The position numbers and the translations under genes were made by a program. This document shows positions 11,826-22,665 of a stretch of 64,000 nucleotides of DNA, one piece after another. Each line of letters begins with the position of its first letter. The stretch's first letter is position 1. The DNA comes from Epinephelus fuscoguttatus (Eukaryota > Chordata > Actinopteri > Perciformes > Serranidae). The notes beneath the pieces were generated by a model that was not told where the DNA came from, made no database searches, and worked only from the letters and a program-made list of their open reading frames with translations. The stretch spans positions 31,414,543 to 31,478,542 of the forward strand of contig NC_064754.1 in assembly GCF_011397635.1 (NCBI RefSeq), read 5' to 3'.

Positions 11826-12020
11826 GGTGTTGGTGGCTTAGTGGTAGAGCAGACGCCCCGTGTACAAGGTTGTTGCCGCAGCGGCCCGGGTTTGACTCCA
11901 GCCTGTGGCTCTTTGCTGCATGTCACTCCCTCACTCCCTCTCTCTCTCTCTCTCTCTCTCCCCCCTTCAAGCTTGACTGTCCTATCAAATAAAGGCTAAA
12001 AATGCCCTTAAAAATATCTA
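11826..12020 (+). repeat. tRNA-derived SINE, family 2 (best copy)
   Basis: The head has an A box TGGCTTAGTGG (11834-11844) and a B box GGTTTGACTCC (11889-11899), spaced as in a tRNA gene. The body reads CAGCCTGTGGCTCTTTGCTG then CATGTCACTCCCTC, a (CT)n run, and a 3' end with TATCAAATAAAGGCTAAAAA and an A-rich tail. Comparison with 5330-5458 shows the same order with more decay there. Confidence 0.85.
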
Positions 12021-14189
12021 ATAAAAAAAAAAAAGAAGAAGAAGAAAACCAGCATTTTGACATGCATGTAAACAAAGCGTTGATTTAAAGTCCTCCTCCA
12101 GTTATGTCCCCTAAAATGTTTGACCGTGACTATTCTGACTTGTACCTGTGCAAGTTTGTCACTAGAAAGGTGTTTTTACAACACTCTACCGAAGGGGGTG
12201 ATGTCTGTGCATTTTTCTAAAATCTGCAGATTCAAACCGCACGAGCTACATCAGGTTGATCACATATACCAAACCCGATCACTTCCCAAAATCAGAAAGA
12301 CTTATCAAACAGACTTCAACACAACACCAGCAAGAGACCTGAAACCTCCAGCCCAAAGTGCACTTGTTAGAGAGCGAGAGTTTGCCGTCGCATAGTGAAA
12401 GTTTTGACAGCAAATACAGCAGAGTGTGCAGTTTTACTGGGTGCAAACCAGACCATGGAGCTTCCTTCTGCTATTTCCCAAAAACCTCTTCATAGCAGAT
12501 TTTATTGTGTGTTTCACAGTCACTAACGCTGTGTTAGCCGTTAGTTTGTTAGCCTACAAGCTAACAAACAGCATAAACATTCTAATGTGTCTGCTAGTTG
12601 CCAATTTTGATGCGCAACAGATTCCTAATATGAGTCAAGGTCTGACTCAGGCTCAAACATGTATGGCGGAATCCTTGCAGTGTTTCCTTTGACGCTAGCG
12701 CTAGCCATCTTGATGGGCAATGCTCTTTCACTAGTCAGCATTGTGCTGGAGAAAATAGAAAGTAAAATCCTAATAAATTTCTCAAAAAGGGAGAAGTTGT
12801 AGATCTGCTTTCACACCATTTTTATATTTCTTTTTTAACTATTATGTGGGAAAATCATGTTCAGCTAAATATTAGTAGCATGTAAGTATTTTTAAATAGT
12901 GTAAAACATGTCTAGAAGGGATTTTAAGTACTTTAGAAATTGGCTTTGTATATTTTTTACGCATGGAAATGTACCTTCAGTGGTGAGTTTTCTTGTAAAT
13001 ATAGAAAATGTATGTTTACATCACTGCAGCAAATTTTGATGCTCTTGAATTTAAACATGCGTTGAATGTATTTTCTCCCTCACAAAACATTTGCCAAACA
13101 TTTTTTGTAGTATTTTCAGTCACACAGTTTACACTCATGCTTAGTAGCCTGTAGTCTTAAGTGCTTGTGCCTGCAGATCAGTTGAACAGTGAGAAACCAC
13201 TGTCAACAGTGAATTGCATCACCTGTATGCGTGTGCACGATACAGACGAAACAGGAACTCACAGCTCACAGCTCCTTAGTGCTACTAAAGGTCAAACACT
13301 TCACAGGGAGCCTTTCAACCTGCGATAACACAACATTTACATAGCATCACCTTTTAAGGTGATAAAGCAAACTTTGTGACAAACAGTTGTTTATTTGTGT
13401 ATCCAGCATGGGCGTATTATGAGACAGTAGGCCTCTGGGCACAGATATTCAAAAGGCCCCACCACCTCTCCTCCATAGGAACAAGACACTCAGACTTTGA
13501 GGTGGTTTTGCCTCTTTTTTTCGTCTCTTTGTGGTAATTATCCATCTTTTTGTGTAATAGTTTTTTCAAAAACAGCTTCCAAAGTTAAAGTTTTTAAAAA
13601 AAATATCCATTTCTGTGGAGATGTTAGCAGGACAGACGGAGTTTTTGGAAAACGATGACGTTGCAACCCAGTTTGCGCATACCCATTAGGTGCCTCGTAA
13701 CCACAACAACAATGGCGGATATATGCCGGGTTGTTTACGTATTGTTAGCACTTTTGGGACTACTTACCAGCTTACAAATGAACTTAGCACTGCTGCATCA
13801 ACATCACTGCTACATCGGCGAACAAAGATGTCTGTTGTGCCCAATATTAGTAAGTGCATAGCAGCTAACTATGCTACGTAAGGTTAAAATGTAGTTTATC
13901 ATTGTTTTTATCACTAGCGCCAAGAGGAAAACAAATCACTGTGCATGCATCACAACTGATCGTATGATTTTTTTTTATACGGGATAAATAAAAATCCGTT
14001 TTTATTTGTATTAGTATCCATGTAAACAAGGCCTAAATCTCTTCCTGGTCAGTATGTGTTAATGTGGGTGATACAAAGCGGGTCTCTGACACTCTAGGCC
14101 CCTGGTCCTGTGCCTGGCAGGCCCGTTCAGTAATCCATCCATTACATTTTGCAGTTCTGGAGCAACATTATCATTTATTTGAAGCTGTG

Positions 14190-14510
14190 TCCACCAGATG
14201 AATGCAAGTCCAATATTCTGTCTCTTTTAGCTCTGTTTTTGGACACCTTGTGCAGGAAATATCTGTCTCTTTAGCTGCTAAATGCTCCACGGTGTTCACC
14301 AGCTTAGTTGCTAACTGTATCAGTCTGCCATTTAGTGCTGAGCAGGGAGTGTATAGTAGGTTTTTATGGCTTTTTCACTGAAACACCTGTCTGCTGCAGC
14401 TAAAAATTACGCAATGTGAGCGGTGAGAGTGAACCAGAACTGTTCAGCTGCAGTGTAGACACTGACAGCTGAACGATGAGCTGAAACTCCCCATAAAAAT
14501 GTGCTAGTTC
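14190..14510. repeat. Degraded interspersed repeat
   Basis: The segment with TCTTTTAGCTCTGTTTTTGG followed by AGCTGCTAAATGCTCCACGG shares its opening with 44285-44325 (CTCTTTTAGCTCTGTTTTTG, then a diverged CACCAACCACCTGAG). The remainder has no counterpart in the window. No coding sense is seen. Confidence 0.45.
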
Positions 14511-15936
14511 TCTGTAGGTCTATGACTGACCCCTTTCAAATTGTCATTTGGTACACTGTTAAGTAAAGGATCTACAGGAAATGCTTGAGCTGCTGATGTG
14601 TAACTTTGACCATAAACAATATATTGTGCTTACTTTATATGTGTCTCAGCTTGGGTATCAATAATTTTGAAGAGAGTCACCATTAAGAAAATTAACAGCA
14701 GGGAAAGAGTAGAAATAAAAAAAGAACAAATTATACACACTACAGCACTGTTCAGCATTAATGATCTGATTAAAACCACCTCCAATTTCTCAAATAGCAC
14801 TCTGCATTTCCTCTATAATTATCTGAGCATGCCTTATGTCTGCGCTGACAAGGTGAAAGCCGCAGCTCGTATGTTTTAATAGCGGGTAGCATTTGTTTCA
14901 GATGACAGGAGGTATGATGTGTTTGTTTGCTGGCCCACATAATTTTTTTTCTGAACCACATTCTATGGTAAATAAACAGGAAGTGATGTACATCTAGTTT
15001 ACGGTATACGCTGTGTAACAGCAAGGAACTTTCCCTTACCTATAAACTTTCAAAGATTCCACTCGAAACTTTGTCGCAGTCACTTCCACACTCGTCACTT
15101 TCTACTTTTCACACCAAGCCGTTCTCAGTGTTCAACATATCCACGTTTAATATGGACTCCAATAAAATAAATTCAACAGTGTAGTTTGTCCACAGGACTT
15201 ACATATCTTTAAAAACAAACATTTCCTCAGTCCATGAGTACACATATTACAGACATGTTAGCCATTCTGGTCATGTTTTGATTACAGAAGGATCATTATT
15301 ATGGGATGTAACTGTTACTCATCATTTGCCAGAACATATTACTCCACTTTTTTACACTAGATCTAAATGAGGTCTCTGAGGAGCTTATTAGCTTTTGGAG
15401 CAGAATTATAATCATACACATTTTTGTAAGCCTCAACTTTATGCCCCAAGCCATTTATAAAATGAAAACAGAGCTATGAGGTCACCATGAACCCAAGGCA
15501 GGCTGATTGGACTTGCAGCTATTGCACATCAACACTAATGTAGTGATATCTACATCAAAATAAATGTCTTTAAAAAAAGTATAAATATAGGTACATAAAT
15601 AATTCCATATCATAAAATAAATATATCATACACAGAGTAACATAATACATATCTATACAGAATGAAGTGAATGTACAGTCTTGTCCATACGATGTTTGCA
15701 TCATCCTAAATGCAACTTCTCTTCAGATTCCACCTCACAGCCTTGCTAAGCTTTATCATCTTGCACCTTTAGTTTGCAAGAAATCTGGTCATAGCTTTGA
15801 AAATGGCACCGGCACCTGCCCATTTTCACCTACTTGGACTTTAAGAAAACACAAACTGGCGTTGTTCTCTAGTTAGGACCCAAGGTCACAGGCAGATCTG
15901 CATCTTGATGACAGCAGTGGCACTGCAGTGTCCACA

Positions 15937-17038
15937 TTAGGCGACATGGAACATCCCAAATCCTGAAGCATGCAGCTCCAGTTTCCAGTTCTGCAGTCCC
16001 TCCTTTGGTACAGTCATCTGAGTGACCAGTTTCTGATCACCATCCAGCTGGCTCACTGTCCAGCACTTCCTGCTCACACGTCTTGAATGAGCCGGGAGCT
16101 CCACCTCGCAGGTGAGCTTATCGCCTTGATCATTGGCCACACGCACGTTGAGGAGGCCCCCGGTGCAGTCGAAGGTGCAGGTGAGGCTGAGCTCAATGTA
16201 CATAAAGTAGGTCCCCTTTCGTTTGGGTGTCAGCGAATGCTGGTTTTCATCAAACAAGTAGTTGCTTCCCACAGATGTCCCTTCACCATAGGCAACTGAG
16301 GCCCAGTGCATGGTGGAGGTTTTCAAATCGCCTACAGGAGGAGACAAACACATCACATTTAGATGACGTTTACACCATGCAACAACAGACTTGATAGTTA
16401 CATTCCTTTCTGGTGTTTTTTGTCTAAAGTCTGACAAGATTTGGCACAGCTGGAAACCATAGGAAATATCTCTAATATCATATTCCAGTAATGCAAATGG
16501 GTGGATCTGTTTATTTTTACTACGATTATGGCCCTTAAGGAAGTGACCATTATTAGAGCCTACTCTCTATTTTCATTTCTTTACTTTTCTATACTTTTGT
16601 GATTTATTCCCTTGCCACTCTGTTATATGTCTGCTTTTAGCAAATAAAAGTAAACTTACTTGAGACGGCTTCCAGATAGGCAAAGTTCTCCATCTGTTGA
16701 CAATCCCGAAAAGATGAAGTTAATTAAAATGTGCAGAGGACATGAGTCAAACTTTACAAAAGGTAGGCAACAGCAGAAAATGATTCAGACTATAGTGATA
16801 GGAGTCATTTGTTTACCTTGTATGCTGGGTCAGGCGTGTCTCCTGTCAGCTTTGCTGTCTGAAACTCAGGAGAAGAACGCGTGGAGTCCAGTTTGGACCG
16901 CAGCTCCATCACAACCATCACTCCGCCGGCAGCCACAGCTGTCACAGCCACGAACAGAAAAATGATTGACATGACGAGAAAAACGTCCAGGCAGCTTCCA
17001 CGGCGGCGGCCACTCTTCTGGAGAGACTCAATGTCCAT
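15937..17038 (-). CDS. TNF-superfamily type II ligand (CD70/TNFSF9-like position), complete
   Basis: This is a small type II membrane TNF ligand in three coding exons: 17038-16817, 16693-16660 and 16331-15937, in frame, giving 216 aa. Exon 1 encodes a short basic cytoplasmic tail (MDIESLQKSGRRRG), a transmembrane helix at about residues 17-45 (LDVFLVMSIIFLFVAV and on) and a stalk. Exon 2 is a 34-nt stalk mini-exon. Exon 3 holds the whole TNF homology domain: STMHWASVAYG (strand A), then KRKGTYFMYIELSLTC (the G-x-Y-F-x-Y core), and the last strand HASGFGMFHVA. The start is the first ATG after the TATA box; an in-frame stop precedes it and a GTG at 17101 is not a credible start. In mammals CD70, TNFSF9 and TNFSF14 are neighbours on 19p13.3, so this tail-to-tail neighbour of tnfsf14 may be a CD70/TNFSF9 counterpart, but the sequence is too diverged for me to name an orthologue. 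Four or more THD cysteines suggest lineage-specific disulfides. Confidence 0.8.
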
Positions 17039-17260
17039 GTCTTTATCTTGGTGTCGTATCAGTTGGCAGAAGGATGCCTGAGCTTCAGGGAGACTGTCCA
17101 CGGCGTCCAGTTTACAGACTCAGCGAATTAAAGACTTGAGAAGTTGTGCAGCTTCAGGTGTTCCGGTACCTAACCTCCACAAAATAGTTGTCTTGATATC
17201 ACACAGCCCTGTTTGCGTCTTCGTGTGAATGTCGCTTCTGTGAACTGAGGACCATGATGT

Positions 17261-17269
17261 CTTTTTATA
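17261..17269 (-). promoter_or_regulatory. TATA box of the TNF-like ligand gene
   Basis: On the minus strand the sequence reads CCTATAAAAAGACAT. It lies 223 bases upstream of the ATG at 17038, and no other ATG occurs between the expected start site (about 17235) and 17038, which supports this ATG as the translation start. Strong TATA boxes are common in inducible cytokine genes. Confidence 0.6.
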
Positions 17270-17884
17270 GGCTACTGTGCTGTGCACACGGTTTCAGACA
17301 GGGAGGAAAAACGCGGAAGTCATGGATTTCCCTCTCGCCTCCTCACACACGCCCCCCTCCTTCGCTGCGTGTACGCGAGGTGAGAAAAGAGACGCACAGA
17401 CTTTCCGCGGCTCTCACTGAGATTGCGCAAGTGCGCCCCAGAGACAGCGCGTGCGGTGGAAATCGAAAGGGAGAGAAAAGGCAGCAGCATCCTCTACAGC
17501 TTCATTACATTCCGACACAGTCAAACTAAAACATCTTTCTGACTCCACTCTGAAGCCTCGACACGGCTGGCAAAAGTGGCACAATGGAGATAACTAAAGC
17601 ACAATGTGAATCTGGACTTGATTGCCTAATTGGAAAAGTACTTTTTGGCAACAAGGGAGACAGTTCTGTGTGTGCGCGCGCGTGTGTGAGATGTAATAGG
17701 AAAGGGTGGGTCACTTGTCAAAAGTAAAGATAAGCTGTTTCATCATCAGGCTAAAGAAAGCTCGCAGCGTCACACCACCAGGTTTATATACCTGGCGTAA
17801 CACTGGCATAACCACGTGCCAGCTGACTAACAAATCAGAACCTGAATTTTGCAGTTGTGCAAAAACAACCAGGAATCCCCCACT

Positions 17885-17889
17885 GTATT

Positions 17890-17963
<74 letters not shown>
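17885..17963. repeat. Compound (GT)n(GA)n microsatellite
   Basis: An uninterrupted GT run (about 17892-17932) passes directly into a GA run (about 17932-17962), about 0.65 kb upstream of the TATA box of the minus-strand TNF ligand gene. Confidence 0.97.
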
Positions 17964-17967
<4 letters not shown>

Positions 17968-18061
17968 TGGGTGTGTACAAGCCGGAGGAGCTGGAGCGAC
18001 AGGTATCCTATAAAATTACTGCAATCTTAAAGTGGCACAGTGTAAAGCCTGGAGGACGACT

Positions 18062-18083
18062 GATGTGGGGAATTCCCCACATC
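18062..18083. promoter_or_regulatory. Perfect 22-bp palindrome with a kB-like core GGGGAATTCCCC
   Basis: The core GGGGAATTCCCC fits the NF-kB consensus GGGRNNYYCC on both strands, and the palindrome extends five bases on each side (GATGT...ACATC). It lies about 0.8 kb upstream of the TATA box of the minus-strand TNF-ligand gene. NF-kB control is established for several TNF family genes; its use here is inference. Confidence 0.45.
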
Positions 18084-20029
18084 GTGTGTGCGAGAGGGGG
18101 AAGAGAGGTGCTTCAGACTGAGAGGGAAAGGAGAAGACAGGGAGAGTGGTTTCCAAGTGTTTCCACGATGTCAGTGTTCATATAAGGGAACACAAAATGG
18201 AAACATGCACTTTGGTGTTACATTAGGTCATCTTGGACGCCACGTTACACTTAATTAGCAATCATTTATAGATATTTTTTTTTGTGTGTGTCTTTTTATA
18301 GTTTCCTGAGTGGGCCCTAGTATGGGCTGGTTGACACTGCAGCCCTTTATATCACAATGTGTCAGACCATTCAGACGCTGTGTTCACCATTAGACAACTG
18401 TACTCCATTTTGCAGTATTCATTTGTGCCTGGAGTTGTCTTTCTTTTTTCACTTTACATTCAAAATGAAGAGATTACAGTTTATATACACTGTGTATAAA
18501 TGCTCATTATGAAAACAAAAAGCAGTAGTTGCAGTTATGGGACTGAGCATGTGACTGTAGGCCGCAGGTTTTGACATATAGAATTGCATCACCCTGCAAC
18601 TTTTGTGCAGTCCTGAAAGTTGCACTGTCTGGGACATTTACATGTAAATTTTGTGGCTAAAAGTGTTTGGATATATTTGTCCACGTGCTTTTGTGTACTT
18701 TTGGGCGACGGATAGTTTACAGTACGTTGAGGCTGAGGTTCAACTGTTTTGCTTTGCCTGTAGATGCTTATCTGTAGAGTATTTGTGACAGTTAGGCTGA
18801 GTTAACACTTCAGCTAAATTATTCTGGGAGGATGTAGTGAAATGTCACGTATACAGTTTGTAAATCTCAACACTGGCTCTAACTACAGCCCTTCACTTTT
18901 CAATTGGCAATTATAGATTATAGATTTTTAATGTGACGCTGCTTTATTTAGTGTTTTTAATCATCTGGTCTGTTTGTTTTGGTGAGGAAGAGACCTCTGT
19001 GGATAATTTGGCTCTCAGTAAATACTCATGAAAGCTTGGATCTTAAGTTATTAGAGTAAAAAATTTGAGTGCACATTTTTGGTGGGTGACCTTCATCACC
19101 CCTCTGCGACGAACCAAACAACACAGCAGAAATACAGATTTATAACATGAAACTGCTTTATTCAGTGTTTTTACCAGTTTTAATTACCTGGTTCATTTGT
19201 TTTGGAGAAGAAGAGACCTCTGTGCATAATTCAGCTTTCAGTAAGAACCTCAAGAACAATGAACACTGATGGAATCCTAATCAGCAGTTCACTCTTAACA
19301 CACTGTTCTTTTAAAGCTACATCATAGTGATATAGGCAATAGTATGCCTCCATGTTTGTGGCAACAGCCTGACTGAGGCCCTTTGAACTTGATACTGCTG
19401 CTGTGTACAAAATGAGGTCAGTAAAGGTATTTTTTTCTCAGTTTGGTAAGGACAAACTTGACTGGTCCAAACCTACACAGAGCCCTGATCAACACTTTTC
19501 AGATAAATTGCAACGCCAGGCTCTATCAGCCAACATCAGCCGGACCTCGCTAATACTCTTGTGGCTGAATGGCAACAAATCCCTGTGGACAGGTTCCAAA
19601 GCCTTCACAGAAGAGTGGAGGCTGTTTTAGCAGCAGATTAAAGCCCTCAAGTGTGACACCTTCAATTTTTGTGAGAAGGGGGCTGTGGCAAAAAATAATC
19701 AGTGAGAATACCAACAATAACAAAAGCCTTCCAACTGATAGCTTAAAAGTAGCTGAACCCCGGGGTCAACGAGACTTTGTGTCCCTTCAGTATGAATCAA
19801 CCTCTATGAGAGAGTTTATTGTCCTCTATGTTTCTGTCTATAAAGACTATTTTCACGCAGAAAAAAACACCACCTGAGGTCCTTTTGAAATCATAGTGAA
19901 GACACAGGCAGTCATGGCGAAGTCATGTGATTACTCTTATCACAGTCTGGCGTAATGTGTCACGCGTGGCTCGAGGTGTGACAGTGTGGGTCTGTCTGTC
20001 GAGCCCCCGCTCTGATTCAGACTGAAATA

Positions 20030-21080
20030 TCTCAACAATTACTGGATGAATTGCCATGGACGTTGATACTGAGATTCAAGGCCCCAAGAGCCCCACTATG
20101 AGGCTGATGTTTGTGGCTTTGAGTGAATTGTCTTTCAAAATACTTGATGGATTTCCTTGAAATTTAGCACAGACATTCACATCCCCTTAAATGAATTAAT
20201 ATTTTTTATGATCCCCTAACTTTTTATCGACCAACATCACAGATCACAGTTTTAATTCTCACATACTTTTGGTTTATAGCCAAATACCTGTAAGGGCCCT
20301 GACACACCAAGACAATGGGCGGTCGTGGGTCTGCACTGTTGGCACTAGTCGGCCCTTGTTGCCCGGTTTTTCAGCTCAAGAACTGAAAATAAATGCACAA
20401 GAAAATACATTTAAGTGAGGAAATCAAACAAACAGCTAAAGTCAAGAGGGCGTGAGATCGAAACAAGCTTGTTTTATGAGGTAAGATTATGTTTTTACCC
20501 GTTGAGCTATTTAGCAGAAATGGTTTGTGAATATTTGTGCTGTTGTTTGTGAGCAAAGCGTCAATATTTTTCATTTTTTTAACATCACGTTGTGTTGTCA
20601 ATGTGCTAACTGGCAAACTAGCATCTTGAATCTGTCCTGTAGGTCTTCCAGTTTCCCATTTTTAATAACATATAGAGACTACCACCGTCTGCTGGTATAG
20701 AGTTATTTCCCCTCATGCAGGTGGAGAAAGTATCTGCTAGTTGACCATTAGCTGGTCAAGTGCAAATTTTTTGGTGAGATACAGGCGATGTGAGGCGAAC
20801 CAACAGTTGGCCATCTTCCCCATGAGTTCATTGATGTAGCTTCGGTGGATCTGGGCCTTAAAACTAAGTAAAGCTAATTGACTTTTTCATTAGCTCTAGA
20901 TCTACTTTAGTGCTAATTAGAAAATGCTAACATGCTAACTAAGACAATAACAGCTAAATATCAGCATGTTTGTAAATGCGAGCATGTTAGGATGCTGAGC
21001 ATGTAGCTCAAAGCATCACTGTGCCTAAGTACAGCCTCACAGAGCTGGTAGCACGCTGCAGACTCTTCCTAATCAGTGTT
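20030..21080. repeat. Dispersed repeat split by a TIR-bearing insertion
   Basis: The outer repeat is seen at 20030-20289 (ATCTCAACAATTACTGGATG and on to GCCAAATACCTG) and at 20867-21080 (GCTAACATGCTAACT to ACAGCCTCACAGAGCTGG). The inner segment begins TAAGGGCCCTGACACACCAAG and ends, read in reverse complement, TAAGGCCCAGATCCACCGAAG, so its ends are imperfect inverted repeats. Fragments of the outer repeat in the reverse orientation occur at 38640-38670 and 39440-39560 (GTTTTGCAGGTATTTGGTCA). Confidence 0.5.
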
Positions 21081-21679
21081 TGGATCAGTGCAGAGAGCAT
21101 GCAGCTAGAGAGATTGCTGGTAAGAATTAAACTGCAAATGCAAGACTGAATAAATGCATTTTAAGTCTATATGTTTCCTCCAGGTGAGCAGAGCTGATGT
21201 GCCAACTGGACCTTTGGGCTTTGATTATTTTTCACAATGAGATACAGAAAGTCACGAACTAATCATCACTAGTGTCATCACTGATGCAACTGGTGCAACT
21301 ACTGGTGAGAGTTGTCCTGCTGCATCAGGTGGTGGTCCATACAGCACCCGACCTCCCACAGGAGAGTTTACACTGGGACTTTTGGGAATCACACTCAAAT
21401 ACTGATCAAAACACAATCAGCTGATCAGATCCGCACAGTTTGCAAAGAGAAAAATGTCAAGGGAATGTTTGTGGTTGTTACTGAAAGGGAAGTGAACAGT
21501 GACATAAAGACAAGCATAAGACGGGAAGTGACTGTCACTGCTCAGAGATGTGTTCACGCTATGAGTTGACTGTACTGCTGAGAAAGCTAAACGGGTCAAA
21601 GCTGACGCTGATAATCAGACTATTGCGAAACAGGTGACGATTAAAAAAACATCTATAGGATGTTCAGAAAACACTACAG

Positions 21680-22665
21680 GCATAGTCAGCCACAACATTA
21701 AAACCACTGACAGGTGCAGTGAATAACACTGACCATCTCTTTACAATGCAATGTTCTGCTAGGAAACCTTAGTTCCTGGCATTCATATGGATGCCACTTG
21801 ACATGCACCACCCATCCACCTGCTGACGCCCCACCTTGCAACCCACATGACTCAAAGGATCTGCCACCAATGCCCTGGTGCAACACACCACAGGACACCC
21901 CTAGAGATCCAGATTCATGCCTTGACAGGTCACGGTCAAATTCAATCCAAAGAGGCCCCACCATGGATTGGGGGTACCTCGGGGGTACCATTATGTCCTA
22001 CGGATGCTCAGTTGGATTGGGATCTGGGAAAGTTGGAGATCAGAGTGATGCCTTGAGCTCTTTGTCATGCGGTGTGGCACGGCACCTTTTTCTGTAACAG
22101 CATTTCCTGTGCCATCAGGAAGTGCTTTTGCCATAATGGGGTGGGACTTGGTCTGCAACCAGCATATCCTCATACAGTGGTTTGTATGATATCCTATGAA
22201 AGTTTACATACCGCTGTCCATATGATCCGTACAAATTGGGTATGCTTGCCCAACAAACGATGTTACGTCCTCAAAGCAAGTTACGTATTTAACGTAAAAT
22301 TGCAGAGGTTAGGTTTAGCAGAAGTTCACACGGTTGCAAACACTGACCCCCTGGGGAAAGTCTCAGGGAGAAGTCCTACATTTTATGACCCATCCACTGC
22401 CCCAACCTGCATCCTAACTGGACCTCTCAGGACCGCTTCCTTCTTTATTACCATAAGCTCACTGGTCATGTGATCACAGCCTTTTAAAATACATGGATTA
22501 TGTACAAATTACTGCCTCATCATTATGTGGTAAATGTACGAATTCTGGTGCATTGTTGCATGATTTTTCATAGGAAAAACATACGAGCATGAGAACAGTG
22601 AGTGGTGCGTGTCAAGTGACATTCATGTGACTGCCAGGACCCAAGGTTTCCCAGCAGAATTTTTC
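21680..22665. repeat. Two oppositely oriented fragments of one repeat around an unrelated segment
   Basis: The plus-strand fragment contains ATGTTCTGCTAGGAAACC then CCTGGCATTCATATGGATG (about 21745-21800) and continues to about 22150. The 22590-22665 segment read in reverse complement gives TTCTGCTGGGAAACCTTGGG and CACTTGACACGCACCACTC, the same words. Between them, 22160-22590 ends in weakly inverted sequences around TCCTATGAAA. Confidence 0.45.

Larger units (their letters stand above)
10660..15930. other. Intergenic stretch between two convergent TNF ligand genes
   Basis: No supported gene lies here. Contents: a (GT)n run at 10899-10945, a well-kept tRNA-derived SINE at 11826-12020, AT-rich DNA, and a degraded dispersed repeat at about 14190-14510 (TTTTAGCTCTGTTTTTGG, then ATGCTCCACGGTGTTCACC) whose first words recur at 44290-44320. 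Short open frames at 12.1-12.7 kb and 13.7 kb have no domain and no splice context. Confidence 0.6.

Noticed and set aside
11826-12020. A functional tRNA gene
   Set aside because: A and B boxes are present, but the cloverleaf arms do not pair and the sequence continues into a SINE body and tail. The same holds for 2212, 5330, 5790, 30740 and 41546.
13655-13881. Two overlapping short frames at 13.7 kb with ATGGCGG-like start
   Set aside because: Start context looks good (ACAATGGCGG), but the frames are short, overlapping, without a domain or donor, and the area looks like degraded repeat.
17039-17101. Longer N-terminus for the TNF-like ligand beginning at 17101
   Set aside because: The codon is GTG, not ATG, and an in-frame stop lies six codons upstream, so the ATG at 17038 is the start.
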